Part shown: piece after piece, positions 40,055 to 52,747 of the stretch
Position numbering within the stretch: position 1 is the stretch's first letter
Layout: every line of letters begins with the position of its first letter
From: Tribonema minus
Lineage: Eukaryota; Sar; Xanthophyceae; Tribonematales; Tribonemataceae
Assembly (NCBI GenBank): GCA_017506865.1
Contig: JAFCMP010000514.1
Span: 558,001 to 622,000, forward strand
Reading direction: 5' to 3'
Length of the DNA: 64,000 nucleotides
Notes under the pieces: generated by a model
Told to the model about the DNA's origin: nothing
The model's database searches: none
The model's input: the letters and a program-made list of their open reading frames with translations, nothing else
Translations under genes and position numbers: made by a program

Positions 40055-42265
40055 CGACTCACCGAGCAGGTACCAGCTGCTCTGTTGCGTGCTCTCAGTC
40101 TGCAGCCCTTCCAAGACGTCCAGCAGCTCCGCTTCGTACACCTGCCCACAGTGGCACCAACAGCTGTTTCAGCTGTGTTAGCCAACTCAAATGCCCACAA
40201 CCTTATTTGATATACAGCAAGCGATCTGCAGCATTTCACAGTAGGTCCCACATCAATGAAGTTATGACCACGTGTAAGCGTTGCTAGTCATGTACTTGCG
40301 TGCTGCATTTAGGGTTAGGCCTGAAGTTGAGGTTGCCCAACCTTAGAACTAAGCGATGCTTCAACCGCCTGCACACACCCGCACGCGTGCACAGCTAGGC
40401 GCAACAAATTGAGAGGCTAAGGTATCTGTCCGTCTGCATCCCTCCATCAGTGCTGTATACATATGCATACACCTGTCATCAGTGCCGCCACATACACCTG
40501 CCCGTAGCAGCGCTGTCAGACGTGTTTCAACCAATGCCCCTTTAGCTTCTTCGCACGCATCAGGTAAATCGCTTTGAAACGGACACTGAGGTGGACATAC
40601 ACGCTTGCTTCAGTGCCCATTATGCTAACATGCAGTACACATGTGTTGTATCGTTGTGCACGCACAGCCATTCAAAGTGCACTTTCATGATACTGTCTCT
40701 GTGATGTCTCTGGGAAGTCACGCACTTCACCTGCACTGTGCAAGTACGTCTGTACGAGCTGTGGTTTGCGCCCAATGTCAGTACATATGACTGAACAATC
40801 ATTGGTGATACAGACGCCGGTGGCAAACCCTATACCATCCGCCCTTCACTTCAACAGCAAAGACAATTTGAGCTGAGCGCCTGACAGCATTTGTGAATTT
40901 TCACAGGTGTACAAGGAGGCCAACGCAGAAACAGTTCAGCAGCTGCGCAGCACACCAGTCGCTGGAAAAATGGCAGCAGATGATGATGTGCGCTTGTCAT
41001 GTACTCTTCGCCATGTCGATATCAAATCTAGCTTTGGGCATCAAAAATGCCCAAATAATCAAGTACAACTCTTGCTGCAAGATGCCCATGTTTTGTCACA
41101 AAATTCCACAATGCTCATCCAGCTAGGTGATTTTGCCACGCAGCGTCAACTGATATACCTTTGTGAACTGTGAACTGTCTGCTGATGTACCTCTGTGAGC
41201 CCATCCGAGCTGCATTGCACTGGTAGTGCACCAGCGTGTCGGATAATTACACAAAAACTCATTCTGAATCATTCAGCTAGCTGGTTTTGCCAGTTGGCGT
41301 CAACTGATGTACATCCATGAACTGTGAACTGTACACTGATGTACCTCTGTGAACCCGTCCGAGCTGCGCCGCACTTGGTAGTGCACCAGCGTCTCCGCAG
41401 CAGCTTCCACCAGCTCACTGCACCACGCCTCGACGTCCAGTCCTGTGTGCCGAAACATGTCCGTCACCACCAAAGGTTCTGCTCCGTCGTACAACTTGTT
41501 GATCTGAACAGTAGGGATGTAAAGAGCAAACGGCTCGCATCGATGCAGTGCTGCTGTCAGGGGTTGATGTTTGAGCGAAATCGAACATATTGACTATATC
41601 GTAACAGCTGAACACTCGAGTGAACTAGCAACATGCATTAGAGAGTTCGTCATTTGCACGCATGAGCCACAAAATTAGCAAATTTGGGACATAGCCACTC
41701 ACAAGCGGTGCAGCACTCGTCCGCAACCTGGCTTTTGCAGCAAAGGGCAATAGAAGTTGCGTCGAGAAGTCTCAAAGTCCTCGTGCAACTTCGCAATCGT
41801 GGTGACGGCGGACACCAGCAAAGACCTGTACCGTACCTCATCTGCGCATAGCTGATCGATGCTGACGCGCCGGATCTCGTGTGCACTCAGCGTCGGCACG
41901 TGCGTCTGCCTTGCAGGTCGCACAGATACCCAAGCTGAGATATGCATGCTGCATAGGGCAAGACATGCCAATACCGTATCCCTCAACATATGGACCGGCA
42001 CTGTGACTCTTATTCAAGAGCTGTCGACCTCCTCCTCCATCTTTCCCCAGAGACCCAAAGTTCATCAATAACTTCAAGTTGAAGTGTTCCAGAGAATAAA
42101 CTGTAACTTCAACCTCGCGTGGAGAGCATGAGCAGCCGAATTTCACGCGTTTGATAGAGGTAGAGGGACAAGTCTATGAAGCGGGCATAGCAGGCGAAGA
42201 CGTTGAGCTGGTCGGCAGGCGGACTCCGCATGAGCAACAAACTGTAGTGATCCGAAGTACTGAGA
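40055..42265 (-). CDS. Unrecognised multi-exon gene
   Basis: Candidate exons on the minus strand, in order: about 42265-42114 (SPPADQLNVFACYARF, LSLYLYQTREIRLLML, donor GAG|GTTGAAG); about 41900-41703 (VSIDQLCADEVRYRSLLVSA, HEDFETSRRNFYCPLL, end GRVLHRL); about 41505-41340 (after TGTTCAG: INKLYDGAEPLVVTDMF, AWCSELVEAAAETLVHYQ, donor GAG|GTACATC); about 40147-40060 (after GTGGGCAG: VYEAELLDVLEGLQTES, then donor). They look like real helical coding sequence, and the third is duplicated as a decayed edge copy at about 41170-41240, as in the kinesin gene. I do not recognise the family, not every junction phase was resolved, and the start and stop are not assigned. A plus-strand frame at 40903-41125 is an alternative reading of part of the region. 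Confidence 0.45.
41170..41240 (-). repeat. Decayed copy of an exon 3' edge
   Basis: TGTGAACTGTGAACTGT..CTGATGTACCTCTGTGA.CCC.TCCGAGCTGC..TGGTAGTGCACCAGCGT is shared with the exon end and donor at about 41322-41396. It is the same direct-repeat arrangement as in the kinesin introns. Confidence 0.75.
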
Positions 42266-42289
42266 CACTTGGGCGAGTTGTTATGTTAC

Positions 42290-43940
42290 AGTTGTTATGT
42301 TACAGTACGTGAGAGCCAGACATACCCTTTTTGCAGACACAAACATCGACCTGATTTCATGTGCTGCCACACGTCGTGTGTTGGAAGCTGTGGCACTCTG
42401 TGGCGCCAAAAGAATGTGCCATGTGTCTGTCATGCGCAATGAGGATTGGTGAATGGCTCGGGTATTAGGCAAGCTTAGTCATCGACTTGCGTGTATGCAC
42501 TTCAACAGTGCTCAGCAACCAGGGCAGACCGCAGTCACGGTATTGGACACAATGCGCGCACGCTCGCAGCAATTCCATGCTTGCAGCCTAGGCATAAAAC
42601 GCTCAGAGTCTGATACCATGGTGTGGACGGTCTAGCTGTGCTGCACATCAAGTAAATTTGCCTGCTTTCTGCCGTTGCTTCAAGTTGGTATATACATACC
42701 TGCCAGACAGATGTCAACATGCATATGTGGTTATACTAGTATGTAGATGTCTTCGAATGGGTGTGAGTTTGTTCTTTTTGCAATGCATGGGAGCTGCAGC
42801 AGCGCAAGGGCGATGTCGTAGCCACCTGCTCTGGAAGCAATAGATAGAGTGCGACGTCATGTGCATGTTACCGCAACTTCGTTTTGGTGAGGCACTGCAC
42901 CATCATGGTTGTTTGCACCGCCAAGAGCTACAAGTCATTGAACAAATTCACATACGAATTCAACAAATATTGCCACCGAATCAATTGATGTGTATGCTGC
43001 AAAGCAATCAATTCGCTGCTGCTGCACATGTGCAACTGCCGTACTCATTCAGATGTTGGCCATGCATTTTTATATTCAAAGTGTTTGAAGCTTTGAATTC
43101 AAGAAGATGAAAGCAAGTGAACACACGCAATGGGTGGCTGCCCTTTGAGAAGCTTAAACCTCAGGATGCAAAAATGTTACAGCAACAACTGAGCCTTGTG
43201 CGTTGTATTATGTGTTTGCGCACACCATCAAGGCTTTGGCCGTACAAAGCTGAAGTCACAACTCATGAACATCAGCAAAGAACACGTAATGCTGCAGCAT
43301 TGGCAGCAGCAGCACCAGCAGCAGAAGCAGCTACAGACACAGCAATTTCGCAGCAGTAGAGGCGTTTGCAGAGAGTTCATTATATCACACGGTCTATGTG
43401 ACACCAAGATGTTACTGCACAGTACACTTCTCTCTTCGACGAAGAGTCTACGAGTTGGCCAACAGGCGGACACGCGCTTCTGCTGATGCCAGCACTCAAA
43501 ACCAACAGCCCACTTGAAAACGACTGCAGCCTCACCGGCATTGACACCACAGCACTATAGCTACAACAGCCATAACTCCATACTCTTACAGTCAGGCTCA
43601 GCACCACAAGGGCATTGCAGCGAGATCGGCAGGGCATACTGACTGTTGGCGGATGCCTTCTTGCTCGCTGGCAAAGCGAGCAGATACGGTGAAGCACAAA
43701 GTGCGTCCACACTCGTGCATGTACTACAGCTGAACTACCACAATCTATGCAGCAGATGCTGAGTGCTGCTTTAAAGAACCAGCGGCAGTCTTCTGGCGCT
43801 CTGTCTAAAACCAATCACACGATCACAACCTGTGCACTGTCACTGCCACACACGGCAGTCATCAGAAGAAGGCTCTGGGGATGCAGGCCCTTTGGTGTGC
43901 ACAGGCGGGTGCCAGCTTGCTTGAAGCGCCACCCATCTCT
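42290..43940. other. No gene recognised
   Basis: Only short open frames, a CAG-rich stretch near 43303-43335 and a direct repeat TTGTTATGTTACAGT at 42279-42306. Confidence 0.4.
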
Positions 43941-43948
43941 CAGTTAAG

Positions 43949-46900
43949 TTACTGACTCTGGAAGTACCACACCTGGTTTGAGCCTCCGTTACTTATGGGG
44001 TTGTAGTAGATGTTGCCGTTGTAGCCATCCGACCACGCGTAGTCCAGCACGCCGCCAGGGTCGTACCTGCTGGTGACGAGGTACTGCTTGTCGGCCTGCT
44101 CGTCCAGGTCCCAGCGCTGAGCATCGCTGCCGTCGCACGGCGCCATGATCACGTTGTAGGTGTCGAGCGCGAGGGCCATGCACATGGTGTCGTCGTACAG
44201 CGTCCTCACCTCGCCGTCCTGCCACGTCCAGCTCTGATAGCTGCTGCCGTCGCAGTCGGTGCCGTACACGTTGCTGCCAAAGTCCGCGCTATAGCCGTAC
44301 GTCGCGCAGTAGTCGTTGTAGACGGTGCGTATCAGCCACACGTCGAAGCCGGGTGCTGCAGAAAAAGCAGGAGCGGAGCTCCGAGTCAGCAAATGCACGT
44401 CACTGCACGGGGACCTTTGTAGCTGCTGTGCGTCCAATTGCAGCCAAGACAAGTGCGATGCATGTGTCCTGGTACTTGTTTGATACTGGTCTTCTTGATC
44501 ACAGCTTTAGTTTGACATGTAGGCGCACTGTGCAATAATCCAGATGTGGGCTCAGACTCAGTCGGGCGCGCACAGGCCATTACGCAGGGTAAGACAAGTA
44601 GTGATCTCATCAGCTAATGCCAACGCCGTCGCAGCTGTGCAGTCAGGCTGTGTAGGGGCAGGCGCAAAGCTGGTAGTGAACATATGAACCGTTTGCACAC
44701 TGGCTGATGCCGGCAGCATGATGAATGCCACAATGTGTTAGAGGCAAGGTGAAGTCGCTTCGGTCCTAGCAGTGCACAATGGCAAGTTGCCATAAGCTGT
44801 CATGTCATTGACGATGGGGGGAACAGCAAGTAAAAGTATGCAGTACTTTACAGCACAATCAAAGTTCATGAGCAGTCATACTATTGGCAGCACACTGATT
44901 TGAAGGCTAGACGCTACCAGCAATGCACATTGTACCGATTTAGCGACTCTCAAGACTCTTTGTGAACCTCAGTTAAAGCTGGTTCTGTCATGAGGAGCTG
45001 GCCCCTGGTGTGACTACGCCATTCATGCACATTGAACAGCACCCAGTGGCTATGCACACATTGTGACGCGCAGCACTCACGTGGGGTGGGAGCGACGGTA
45101 GGAATGGGCGTGTCGGTGGAACCCGCGGACACCTGGAAGTTTGCAACTTGATACTTCCACGCCATCACGGCGCGCCTGTTGTCGTCGGTGGCAGTGCCCA
45201 GCACCACCAGCCAGCCGTTCCACTCGAGCTCGTAAGGGGAGGAGAACAGGGGCAGGCGTTCGCAGTAGCACAGCAGCGGATCGCAGTCGTAGGCGTCCAC
45301 TGTGCGCACCGGTGGCGTGGTGTCTGAGGTTGGGGGGGGGGGGGGGGGGGGGGTGTTCGATGTGGGTCAGAGGTTCAGTGCTTACATTGATGCATACCTT
45401 AAGTGAAACAACGTGCAGTATATAAATGGACATTGTGTATGAGCTATGACCCAGTGCAAGCCGTCCCCAGCGCAGCCAAAGTGTCTGAAAACACAGCTGC
45501 CCTGTGCAGTGTCAAGGGGGCCAGCAATTGTTGCGCAGTGCTCTACAGCCTCGTTGGCTGCAAATCAAGTCGACCGATCAGCAAATGCGGAGCTCTGCTG
45601 TGGTGGCACTTGCAATTTCAGCGCCAGATGCGATGTATGCAGATGTAGCACCAGCAACCTGGCAACAAATGCGTGTGCGGGCGGCATGCACATGGCCTGC
45701 ACGCTGTCCCTGCAAGGTGCTCCGCATGCTGTGAGTTGCGCAGCATCGCTGAGCATGCTCCGCAATGCTCTACAGCCTCATTGGCTGCAGATCATGTCAA
45801 CTGATCAGAAATGCAGAGCTCTGCGCTGTAGTGCCACAGTGGCACTTGCAATTTCAGTGCCGGATACATCGATGCATGCAGATGTAGCCTCAGCTATTCA
45901 GTATCATGATGTGTAGCATCATATACTTCCAGGCTGAGCGTTTAGTGATGTGAAGCACTTCCATAAAATGAGAGCTCATTGAAAAAAGCACACACACACA
46001 CATCGATGAAACTGCCATCTCAGAGTCTTTTGAAGGACTTGTTCAAGTTGTACACAACTCACCGCATGTCTTGAAGGCCGTGCCGTATCCCTCGTATCCT
46101 CCATCCGTCTGGTTCTCGTCATCATGGCCAGCGCCAAGGTTGTGCCCGATCTCGTGTATGTGGACATAGTTCAAGAACAAATCCTGTTGAGGCGCGAGAT
46201 AATGAACGGGGTAAGCGACTGCGATAATGTGCTCCCGTGTGGCTGCCACGACCGCTTCACATGCCTCAGCTGTGCCCAGCTTCCTGCAATTAGCGTCATG
46301 GGAAACCAGCAAACTGCTAAGCATCACTATTGCATATGCGCCGGTCCGCTGCATGTCGACATTCATTAAGTGGGCGCGCATGCCTCAGGCGGCCTGTTGG
46401 CACATGTTTTGTCATTTGGCACACATGGTGTCTGCGCTATGCGCACAGTTGCCTTGATGATGACAACATTCGTTTCGTATAGGCGAGTTCTTTAGCGTCA
46501 TGTAGCAGACAATTGAAGGCCCTGGGTTTCGGTGACGTGAGTGGAAGCAACATTCTGCGCCCGCGCCTACTGTAGTGGGAAGCAATTGAGTGCATGCAGA
46601 CTGCAGCGGATATTCATACCTCTGCACATGGAGCAGCGAGCTCAATGTGCAGGCGGAAGGCACTAAGCGTGCCATGTTGATTTTGTAGTGGACCAATGAA
46701 TTGAAGCTTAAGGTGAGTATGCCTGGGCAAGAAAACGCAGGCGATGAAGTGTATGTTTTGCACCGGCAGGCACCCAGGGCCATATTTTACCAATAGCCTG
46801 CCTACTTGCTAAATACGGCTTCAAGTCAGACCACAGCCACCGCTTGCAGACTCAACTTCAACAGTGACAACCCTGCGGTGAGCATGAAGTGCACCAGGTG

Positions 46901-49900
46901 GTCTTGTGACATTGAGAGGGACTCAAGTGGAATATCCTCACGCAAGTACATATACAGCATGCGTGTGACCTTCATTCACACAGCTTATGTCAGCCCATAC
47001 TGCAGCAACGGATTTCAAGTTGTAGGCTACTTGTAGCGCTTATCAAGTTTTAAATTTGAGGGCGGTGCAGCATCTGAAGCTACAAGGCACTTGCTTTTAC
47101 ACTACTACAAGCCGTAGGGCATTGCATACCAACTTTAACAAACAGCACGAGGCCAACCATGACTCAGACTCACCACGTTCAGGAGTGACTGCGGGCTGCT
47201 CTCGTACGCAATGCCGCCAGCCGAGTAGTCTCCTGGTGCCACGATGAGCTGGATCAGATCGCAGGAGTAGGCGGCCAATATAGCGGGCCCAACGTCATCC
47301 CGCAGGATGTCAAGCATGACTTCCATGTCGTATTGTTCGGTGATGTCCACCTGGCCCATGTGCTTGACCGTCAGCTGTGTCCCCACTTGCGATGCCAGGA
47401 AGGCGTCGTTCAGGGTGGCGTACTGGTTGGCGATGAAGCTCTGCATGGTGGCCTCAGTGCCCAGGCTGCGCAGCGGATGAGGGTAGGTATACTTTGAGGA
47501 GGGCCCAGCAGCAGTGTCAGCTTCAATATAGGATCAAAGTTCATTGAACAGCAACAGGTACAAGCCGCATTGCCATACTATGCGCACTGCAGCGGTCTGC
47601 TGTACATCAAACACTGAAATCTGGAATCTATGGTTTCACAGTAGGTCACTAGCAACCAAAGATTCCAGATTTCAGTGTGTGTCGCCTGTTGTCAAAACAA
47701 GCAAAATTTACAAGAGCATCTTAGGCCACCTAGGCCCTTGCCGGTTTTCCACACAAGGGTCACTGCTGTGAGTGACACTGATTATGCTCTACTTCGAGGT
47801 ACATTAGATGCCTGACACCGGGTGAGGCAAGCAACAGTATCAGCTAGAATGTTACTTAGAATTTTTGGCCTCGCAACAAGCCACATCAGCAGCATGCAGA
47901 TATCAAGCAGTGCCTTCAGATATTGCCACCGCATTGCATCCTCATGTACATGCAATCAAAAAGTTAACATCATGCCGAAGAGTTCACCTGATCCACATGC
48001 TTTAAGGTAGTACCATGTAGCATAATGATACAAAGGCGGCCCGGCGCAATGGGGCATAATGATTGTACAAACCTGGCCAAGGCAGCAGCCGTGTACACAA
48101 CGGCGATGTCCACATTGCTGCCGTCATCCAGTCTCCGACCGGAGGGCGCAATGTACACCCCCTCATCCACTAGGTGCCGACCCTTTGGAGCACTGCCACG
48201 AAGACGCTTAGGCTGGTCCTGCGCACTGCTGCCGCTCAGGTGTGCCGCCATGACACAAACATCAGCGTCGTGTGCGGCCTGTAACGAATTGCATGAGCGT
48301 GTCATTGACACAATCAGTCTAACACGCAATAATCGGCATGTGCACGCCAAACAGTCCGGTTTGCGGGGCTCGTGTACATGTATACAAGGAAATGAGTACT
48401 GTAACAGCTGCACGTACAATGAAGTGCGTGATAACGCAACACTAGCACCATACAGTGATGATAGCAAGTGACTGTTTCTCGAGAGCATCGCATTTTAAGC
48501 ACGACGCACAATAATGATTGCAAAGTGGCAATGTGAGTGCAAACTGTGTGTGGGCTGGATGGTGTTGCCATTTGGCGCTTGTAGATCAGTACCAATTACA
48601 TACTTCTATGTGCATATGCCAATCTAGACCGTGGGGCTGAGAAAAGCCCCTGGGCACGAGAGGAATCCACAGCTTGAGCAATTACTACTGGTGAGTGTGC
48701 AATGATGTGAATTCTTATTAAGCTTATTAAGCAGCTTAAGCCACAGTCTGTACTTTTTATTAATTCTCGCTCAGGGCGCGAAAAAGCCCAGATGATTGGC
48801 ATCTAGCTGTAAGGAATCTACATGTCGTATGACAGTCTGAAAGTGTCGCAACGAGTACCTGTTCATCCGCGCTGCGCGAAGACAGCACTCTGCCTGCACC
48901 ACTGGGAGCAGGTACAGACATGCCGCGCTGCACCATGGTCTTCTGTGCCCGCGTCACCTGCACTGCGGGCAATGCACCGTCCTCCGAATCCTACAAACAC
49001 GGGGGGGCAAGGCGGTGGATCATATGGCGATCAGTAACTTGAAAATGGCTAGCAGTTCCAAGGGATATGAGACCTGTTCATTCAAGTTGACAAGTTGTTG
49101 AGGCCTGTTGTTGAGGTTGGCTCGAGGGGCACTGCATCTCCGCGCTCACTGCGCCCGCTGCAGCTCATCAAAGCTCACCAGTTTGAAAGCCGGCATTACC
49201 AAAAAGCCAAGAACACGGTCAGCAAAGTCGGTTGCTTGGCAAACTTCTGAAAACTGACAGTGCCTGTCACACAGACTGCCTAGTGAGTGTCAGGCGCTGT
49301 CAGGCAGTTGTCAACAGGCACACAATAACAAGCGTCAAATGATGCTTGCTGCAGTGGCGCCTATTCAATCAATTTGAAAGTTTGCCTAAAAAATTCAATA
49401 TGTATTCTTCGAAGTACTATAATAGACTACAATATCAACATGCGCTGGTATAAACTTGAAGATTGCAGTACATGCTGCAAGCAACTACTGTAACAACCTT
49501 GCATCACTTGGCAAGACTGCCAGTGATGTACATGTACTTTGAGACGAAGAATAAGAGACTCAGTGTTGATGCGAGAGACGGTCCAGTAAAGACAAAGCAT
49601 TGTCACAGACAGTGTCACAGTGTTCTCACCAGCTTCCTGCCAGAATCATCAAGCGCTCCCTTGCCAGTGACAACAGTGACCACCTCTCCATTGGCGCCTT
49701 GCTTGGTGCCACGGGTAGCGTGCAGGTAGAAAGTGTCCGCGTTGCACTTGCCCTCGGTCCATGTGATGCACACTACGCCCAACTCGCCGGTGATCCACCC
49801 GCACCATGTCTGCAGTGCACGCACAGTACGTACATATAACCTCAGGGTCAGGTGACCCGCCAGTATGATACTAGGAGGGGCACAGTAATGCGTAGACCGG

Positions 49901-52375
49901 GCTGTAGCAGTTGGCAATGATACTGTCGTATATGGTCTGTGATGCTGCTCGCTGAGGGTTTGCTAAGTGACTGCGAAAGTTGAACCTGTCAGTGAGGCTC
50001 TTCAAGTTGACTGTGAAAAAAGGCAATCTGCCAAGCGTTTGTCAGGCAATCTGCAACTTGAAAGTGCGTGGCACTGCACACTGTGGCACGAAACTGCCAC
50101 ACGGACTACATCAATGGACTTGGCCTTTGGTTGCCAGACAGTTTGGCACCTCCGATTCGTGATGAATTTCAAAGCTCTGCATGCACCATACAGCAGGGTA
50201 TATATTTAGTCAATGACATCGTGCAATGACCGTCGGACACTGTGACACGACGTCGTACATCCGATGAGTCATTTCAAGTTGCTTTCTCAGGCGCATCCGT
50301 TCTAGTGCCGCTTGAACTGCCAGGTGTGGTGCACATGCTGTCTGATTGGTTGCTTGGTGTCTCTGGCCATCACTGCGAGTTATGTGGTACAGGCATGTTG
50401 GACTTGGAAAGAATTCCCAGAAGCATGTTGTACTACTAGTAGCCTCAGGCTCATTGGCGGTGTGAAACTGGCAGTGCAGCATAGAAGTACTTCTAAGTAC
50501 TATTTTTGCGGTAGCCCTTCTTTTCTGCTCATGGGCGTGAACATAGAATATTATGTAATCTGCTTATTAAGCACTCAGTCTGGACATCCGATGAGTCATG
50601 ATTCTCAGGCATACACTTCAAGGCTTAGCCAGATGCTACGTGGACGGACGCTTTTGGAAACCTTCATGTTCTGGTCCCGCCAACTGCAGGCATTGTAGTT
50701 GGAGTATACTAGCGGCTGGACTCGTCACGACGTACGGTAGTGCCTAGCCGCCGGACTCGTAATGCAACTTTGAAAGTACATGCCACACGCCATATAGTGG
50801 CAGCAATTTGAAGTACATGCCAATACCACAGCAGCTCGTGCCAGGCAGCTGCACATTTGTCTCACCACAAGGCCACCGGGTCCGCGCTGGAAACTCTTGC
50901 GGTTAACAACAACCTCGTCTTCATTATCCAGGAAGATGGTCCAGGTGGGCTTGTGGTCGTACAGGTCATCACAATCCAGGAAGCCTGCCAGGTGTCACGG
51001 TGTTGTCACAAGCACGAGGGAGAACTGGTGAGGCGCCAATTTCAAGTTGAGGAGACTTTTTGAAACAAATAGATTCAACTTCACTACTGGGATTTACTCA
51101 CAAGTGAGGTCAAAACCACTGGTGTAAGTTCAACAACAACATGGCCTTCGGAGTAGAGTTTGAGCAACAACACAAAAGTTAATTACTAACTTATTGAATA
51201 CTATTAGCATGAAGAAGGGAATTCGGAGTTGATCCACAAACTATCAACTGTTACACATGATGCATTGCAATTTGGCATGACTTGTCATCATGTCCAGAGC
51301 ATTTTTGAAATTTATGATGTTGCAGGTTTCAAATTGTGAGGTTTACTTAGGCATGACATAGTATCATGTCCACAGTATGATGACAACTTAAAGTTTGCAG
51401 AATCTGATCCTGAAGACTTAGTTCTGAACTTCATTTGACGCCGTGTGTCCGGACTCAGTCTGTCCTCCGCCGGCGGCTGTTCTGAATTCAGATGCAGGAC
51501 TTGCTTTCGCAAATATTCAGTCTACTACTAAATGACTAAACCATGTCACAAACAGTTACTAAAGAGTCCGTGTGTGATATTGCCAATGCCATCACGGGTA
51601 CCGGCCCTCAAATACCGGTGACCAATAGACATAACATTTGAAAGTAAGTATGTGATATATGTTGTACACTTCGAAGGAGTTGGCAATGCATTCAGCACTG
51701 TGCTCAGGGGGGAGGAAGGCAGATGTGTTACGCAAGGCCGGGTTAGCCAAGCGTCAGATCCTCATTGAACTGAGCATGTCGCTGGCGCGGGAGTTGGCGG
51801 AGCGCGTCATGGCGTACACACGCGGAGCGCGAATGCTGGGCTGTGTTGCAGCACCGGTATCCAAGCTCCTAGGACACAGCGCAGACTAGGCTGCTGCGTT
51901 GACGCAAGCTTTTCGATTACATAGGCAACCCGGCCTCCCTTGCCTTTATAAATACAAGTCCATACGTACACTTCGAAGTTCACCTTCAAGTTGAGGTACA
52001 CTTGACAACAAAGAGTGGCAGGCAGGCAGGTGCAGGTGCAGGTAGGGTATGACAGTGCTGCACATGATCATTATTGACTCATGCTTCGCGATGAACGAAT
52101 TTTGACCTTTGTGCTTGTGCTCAAGGTTTCCAGTGGAGCTTGCCTGTTGACTCGTTGTCGATTATGTCGTGGCTGGTCTGCGATACAACTTTCGCAGTCC
52201 CGGCCGATGCGGCAGCTGTTTGCACCGGTGTTACGTCTGCTGATGCGAGCTGCTTTTTGTTAAGCCCCCTTCGCGAGCCTGCACTCTGGCTCTGCCGGAA
52301 GAGTCCGGCAGCGCTGCTGCACGAGAGCGCAAGCAGCAGCGCCAAAAGCAGAGCTCGATGCAGAGCTCGATTCAT
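43949..52375 (-). CDS. Secreted zinc metalloprotease (metzincin) with C-terminal ricin-type lectin domain, nine exons
   Basis: Exons: 52375-52144, 50984-50866, 49809-49630, 48990-48859, 48278-48073, 47465-47174, 46183-46063, 45323-45081 and 44355-43949. The sum is 1932 nt (643 aa) and all phases close. Signal peptide MNRALHRALLLALLLALSC; a prodomain-like region to about residue 220; the catalytic domain starts near VDIAVVYTAAAL; zinc site HEIGHNLGAGHD at about 397-408 (three His, catalytic Glu). Where most relatives have a T-(I/V)-M-(A/S)-Y Met-turn, this reads RTVDAYDC. A Thr/Pro linker (TPIPTVAPTP) leads to a beta-trefoil with three Q-x-W motifs (SYQSWTW, DAQRWDL, SNQVWYF). Likely role: extracellular or wall protein degradation targeted by sugar binding (inference). 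Intron 1 uses a GC donor (ACAG|GCAAGC). Introns contain an antisense retroelement tail, an inverted-repeat terminus, a hairpin and a tandem duplication. Confidence 0.9.
45332..45353 (-). promoter_or_regulatory. 22-C polypyrimidine tract before an acceptor
   Basis: The 22-G run on the plus strand is a C run on the transcribed strand of the metalloprotease gene, six bases upstream of the acceptor CTCAG at 45324. It would act as the polypyrimidine tract of intron 7. Such a tract is prone to length change. Confidence 0.6.
45490..45895. repeat. ~245-bp tandem duplication in metalloprotease intron 7
   Basis: About 45490-45650 and 45735-45895 share GCGCAGTGCTCTACAGCCTC, TTGGCTGCA.ATCA, GCAGAGCTCTGC.GTGGTGGCACTTGC-type sequence and ATGCAGATGTAGC.(T)CAGC. 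No coding content. Confidence 0.75.
47611..47678. repeat. 25-bp near-perfect hairpin in metalloprotease intron 5
   Basis: The left arm at 47611-47635 starts ACACTGAAATCTGGAATCTA and ends TGGTT. The right arm at 47654-47678 is its reverse complement with one mismatch. The loop is 18 bp. It could be a tiny inverted-repeat element or a precursor-like hairpin in the intron. Confidence 0.75.
48750..48854. mobile_element. Solo terminus of the 53.7-kb inverted-repeat element family, next to an exon
   Basis: About 100 bp match the left terminal repeat of the element at 53701-54291 (GTACTTTTTATTAATTCTCG, CTCAGGGCGCGAAAAAGCCC, AGATGATTGGCATCTAGCTG, AAAGTGTCGCAACGA). Its inner end lies five bases from the 3' end of metalloprotease exon 4 (48859), so almost the whole 5' end of intron 4 is element sequence. 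No opposite terminus was found in the intron. Confidence 0.8.
51655..51970 (+). mobile_element. Retroelement endonuclease C-terminal fragment, inside metalloprotease intron 1
   Basis: About 84% alike by eye to 15995-16260, in opposite orientation to the host gene. It encodes [38 protein letters not shown] and MAYTRGARMLGC, then TAG at about 51887. It ends in the family 3' tail (CATAGGCAACCCGGCCTCCC). This is a 5'-truncated copy. Confidence 0.75.
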
Positions 52376-52747
52376 TTGTCTCGGAGCTGGTGCGATGGCG
52401 AAGGCAGGCGGCTGTGTTGTTCCAATGTATGGCTTGCGCGAGCTAGCTTTGAGTGCGTTGTGATGCTTATGTCAGTCAGCTAGGGCTAGAGTGCATCGAA
52501 CGGGAACCACCGTGTCTCTCACCGATCAGAAAATTCGGGAGGGTCAGGTTCCTCCTCAGAAAATATTTATTTTTTCACCGGAGAAGGAAAACCACACTTT
52601 GAAAAAAAAAACTGAAGCTGTAATGCAATTAAAAATCATATGTATGCGTAGAAACAGCGTCGGCCGTCACATGACATGAGTGCTCTCCAAGTCAAGCGTG
52701 ACATTTTTGCCAACGGAGTCCTGCAGTACAGTATCATCTATTTATGA

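Noticed and set aside
12160..40330. CRISPR array or bacterial-type operon among the spaced repeats
   Set aside because: Repeats are not regularly spaced with unique spacers, and all firm genes are spliced eukaryotic genes.
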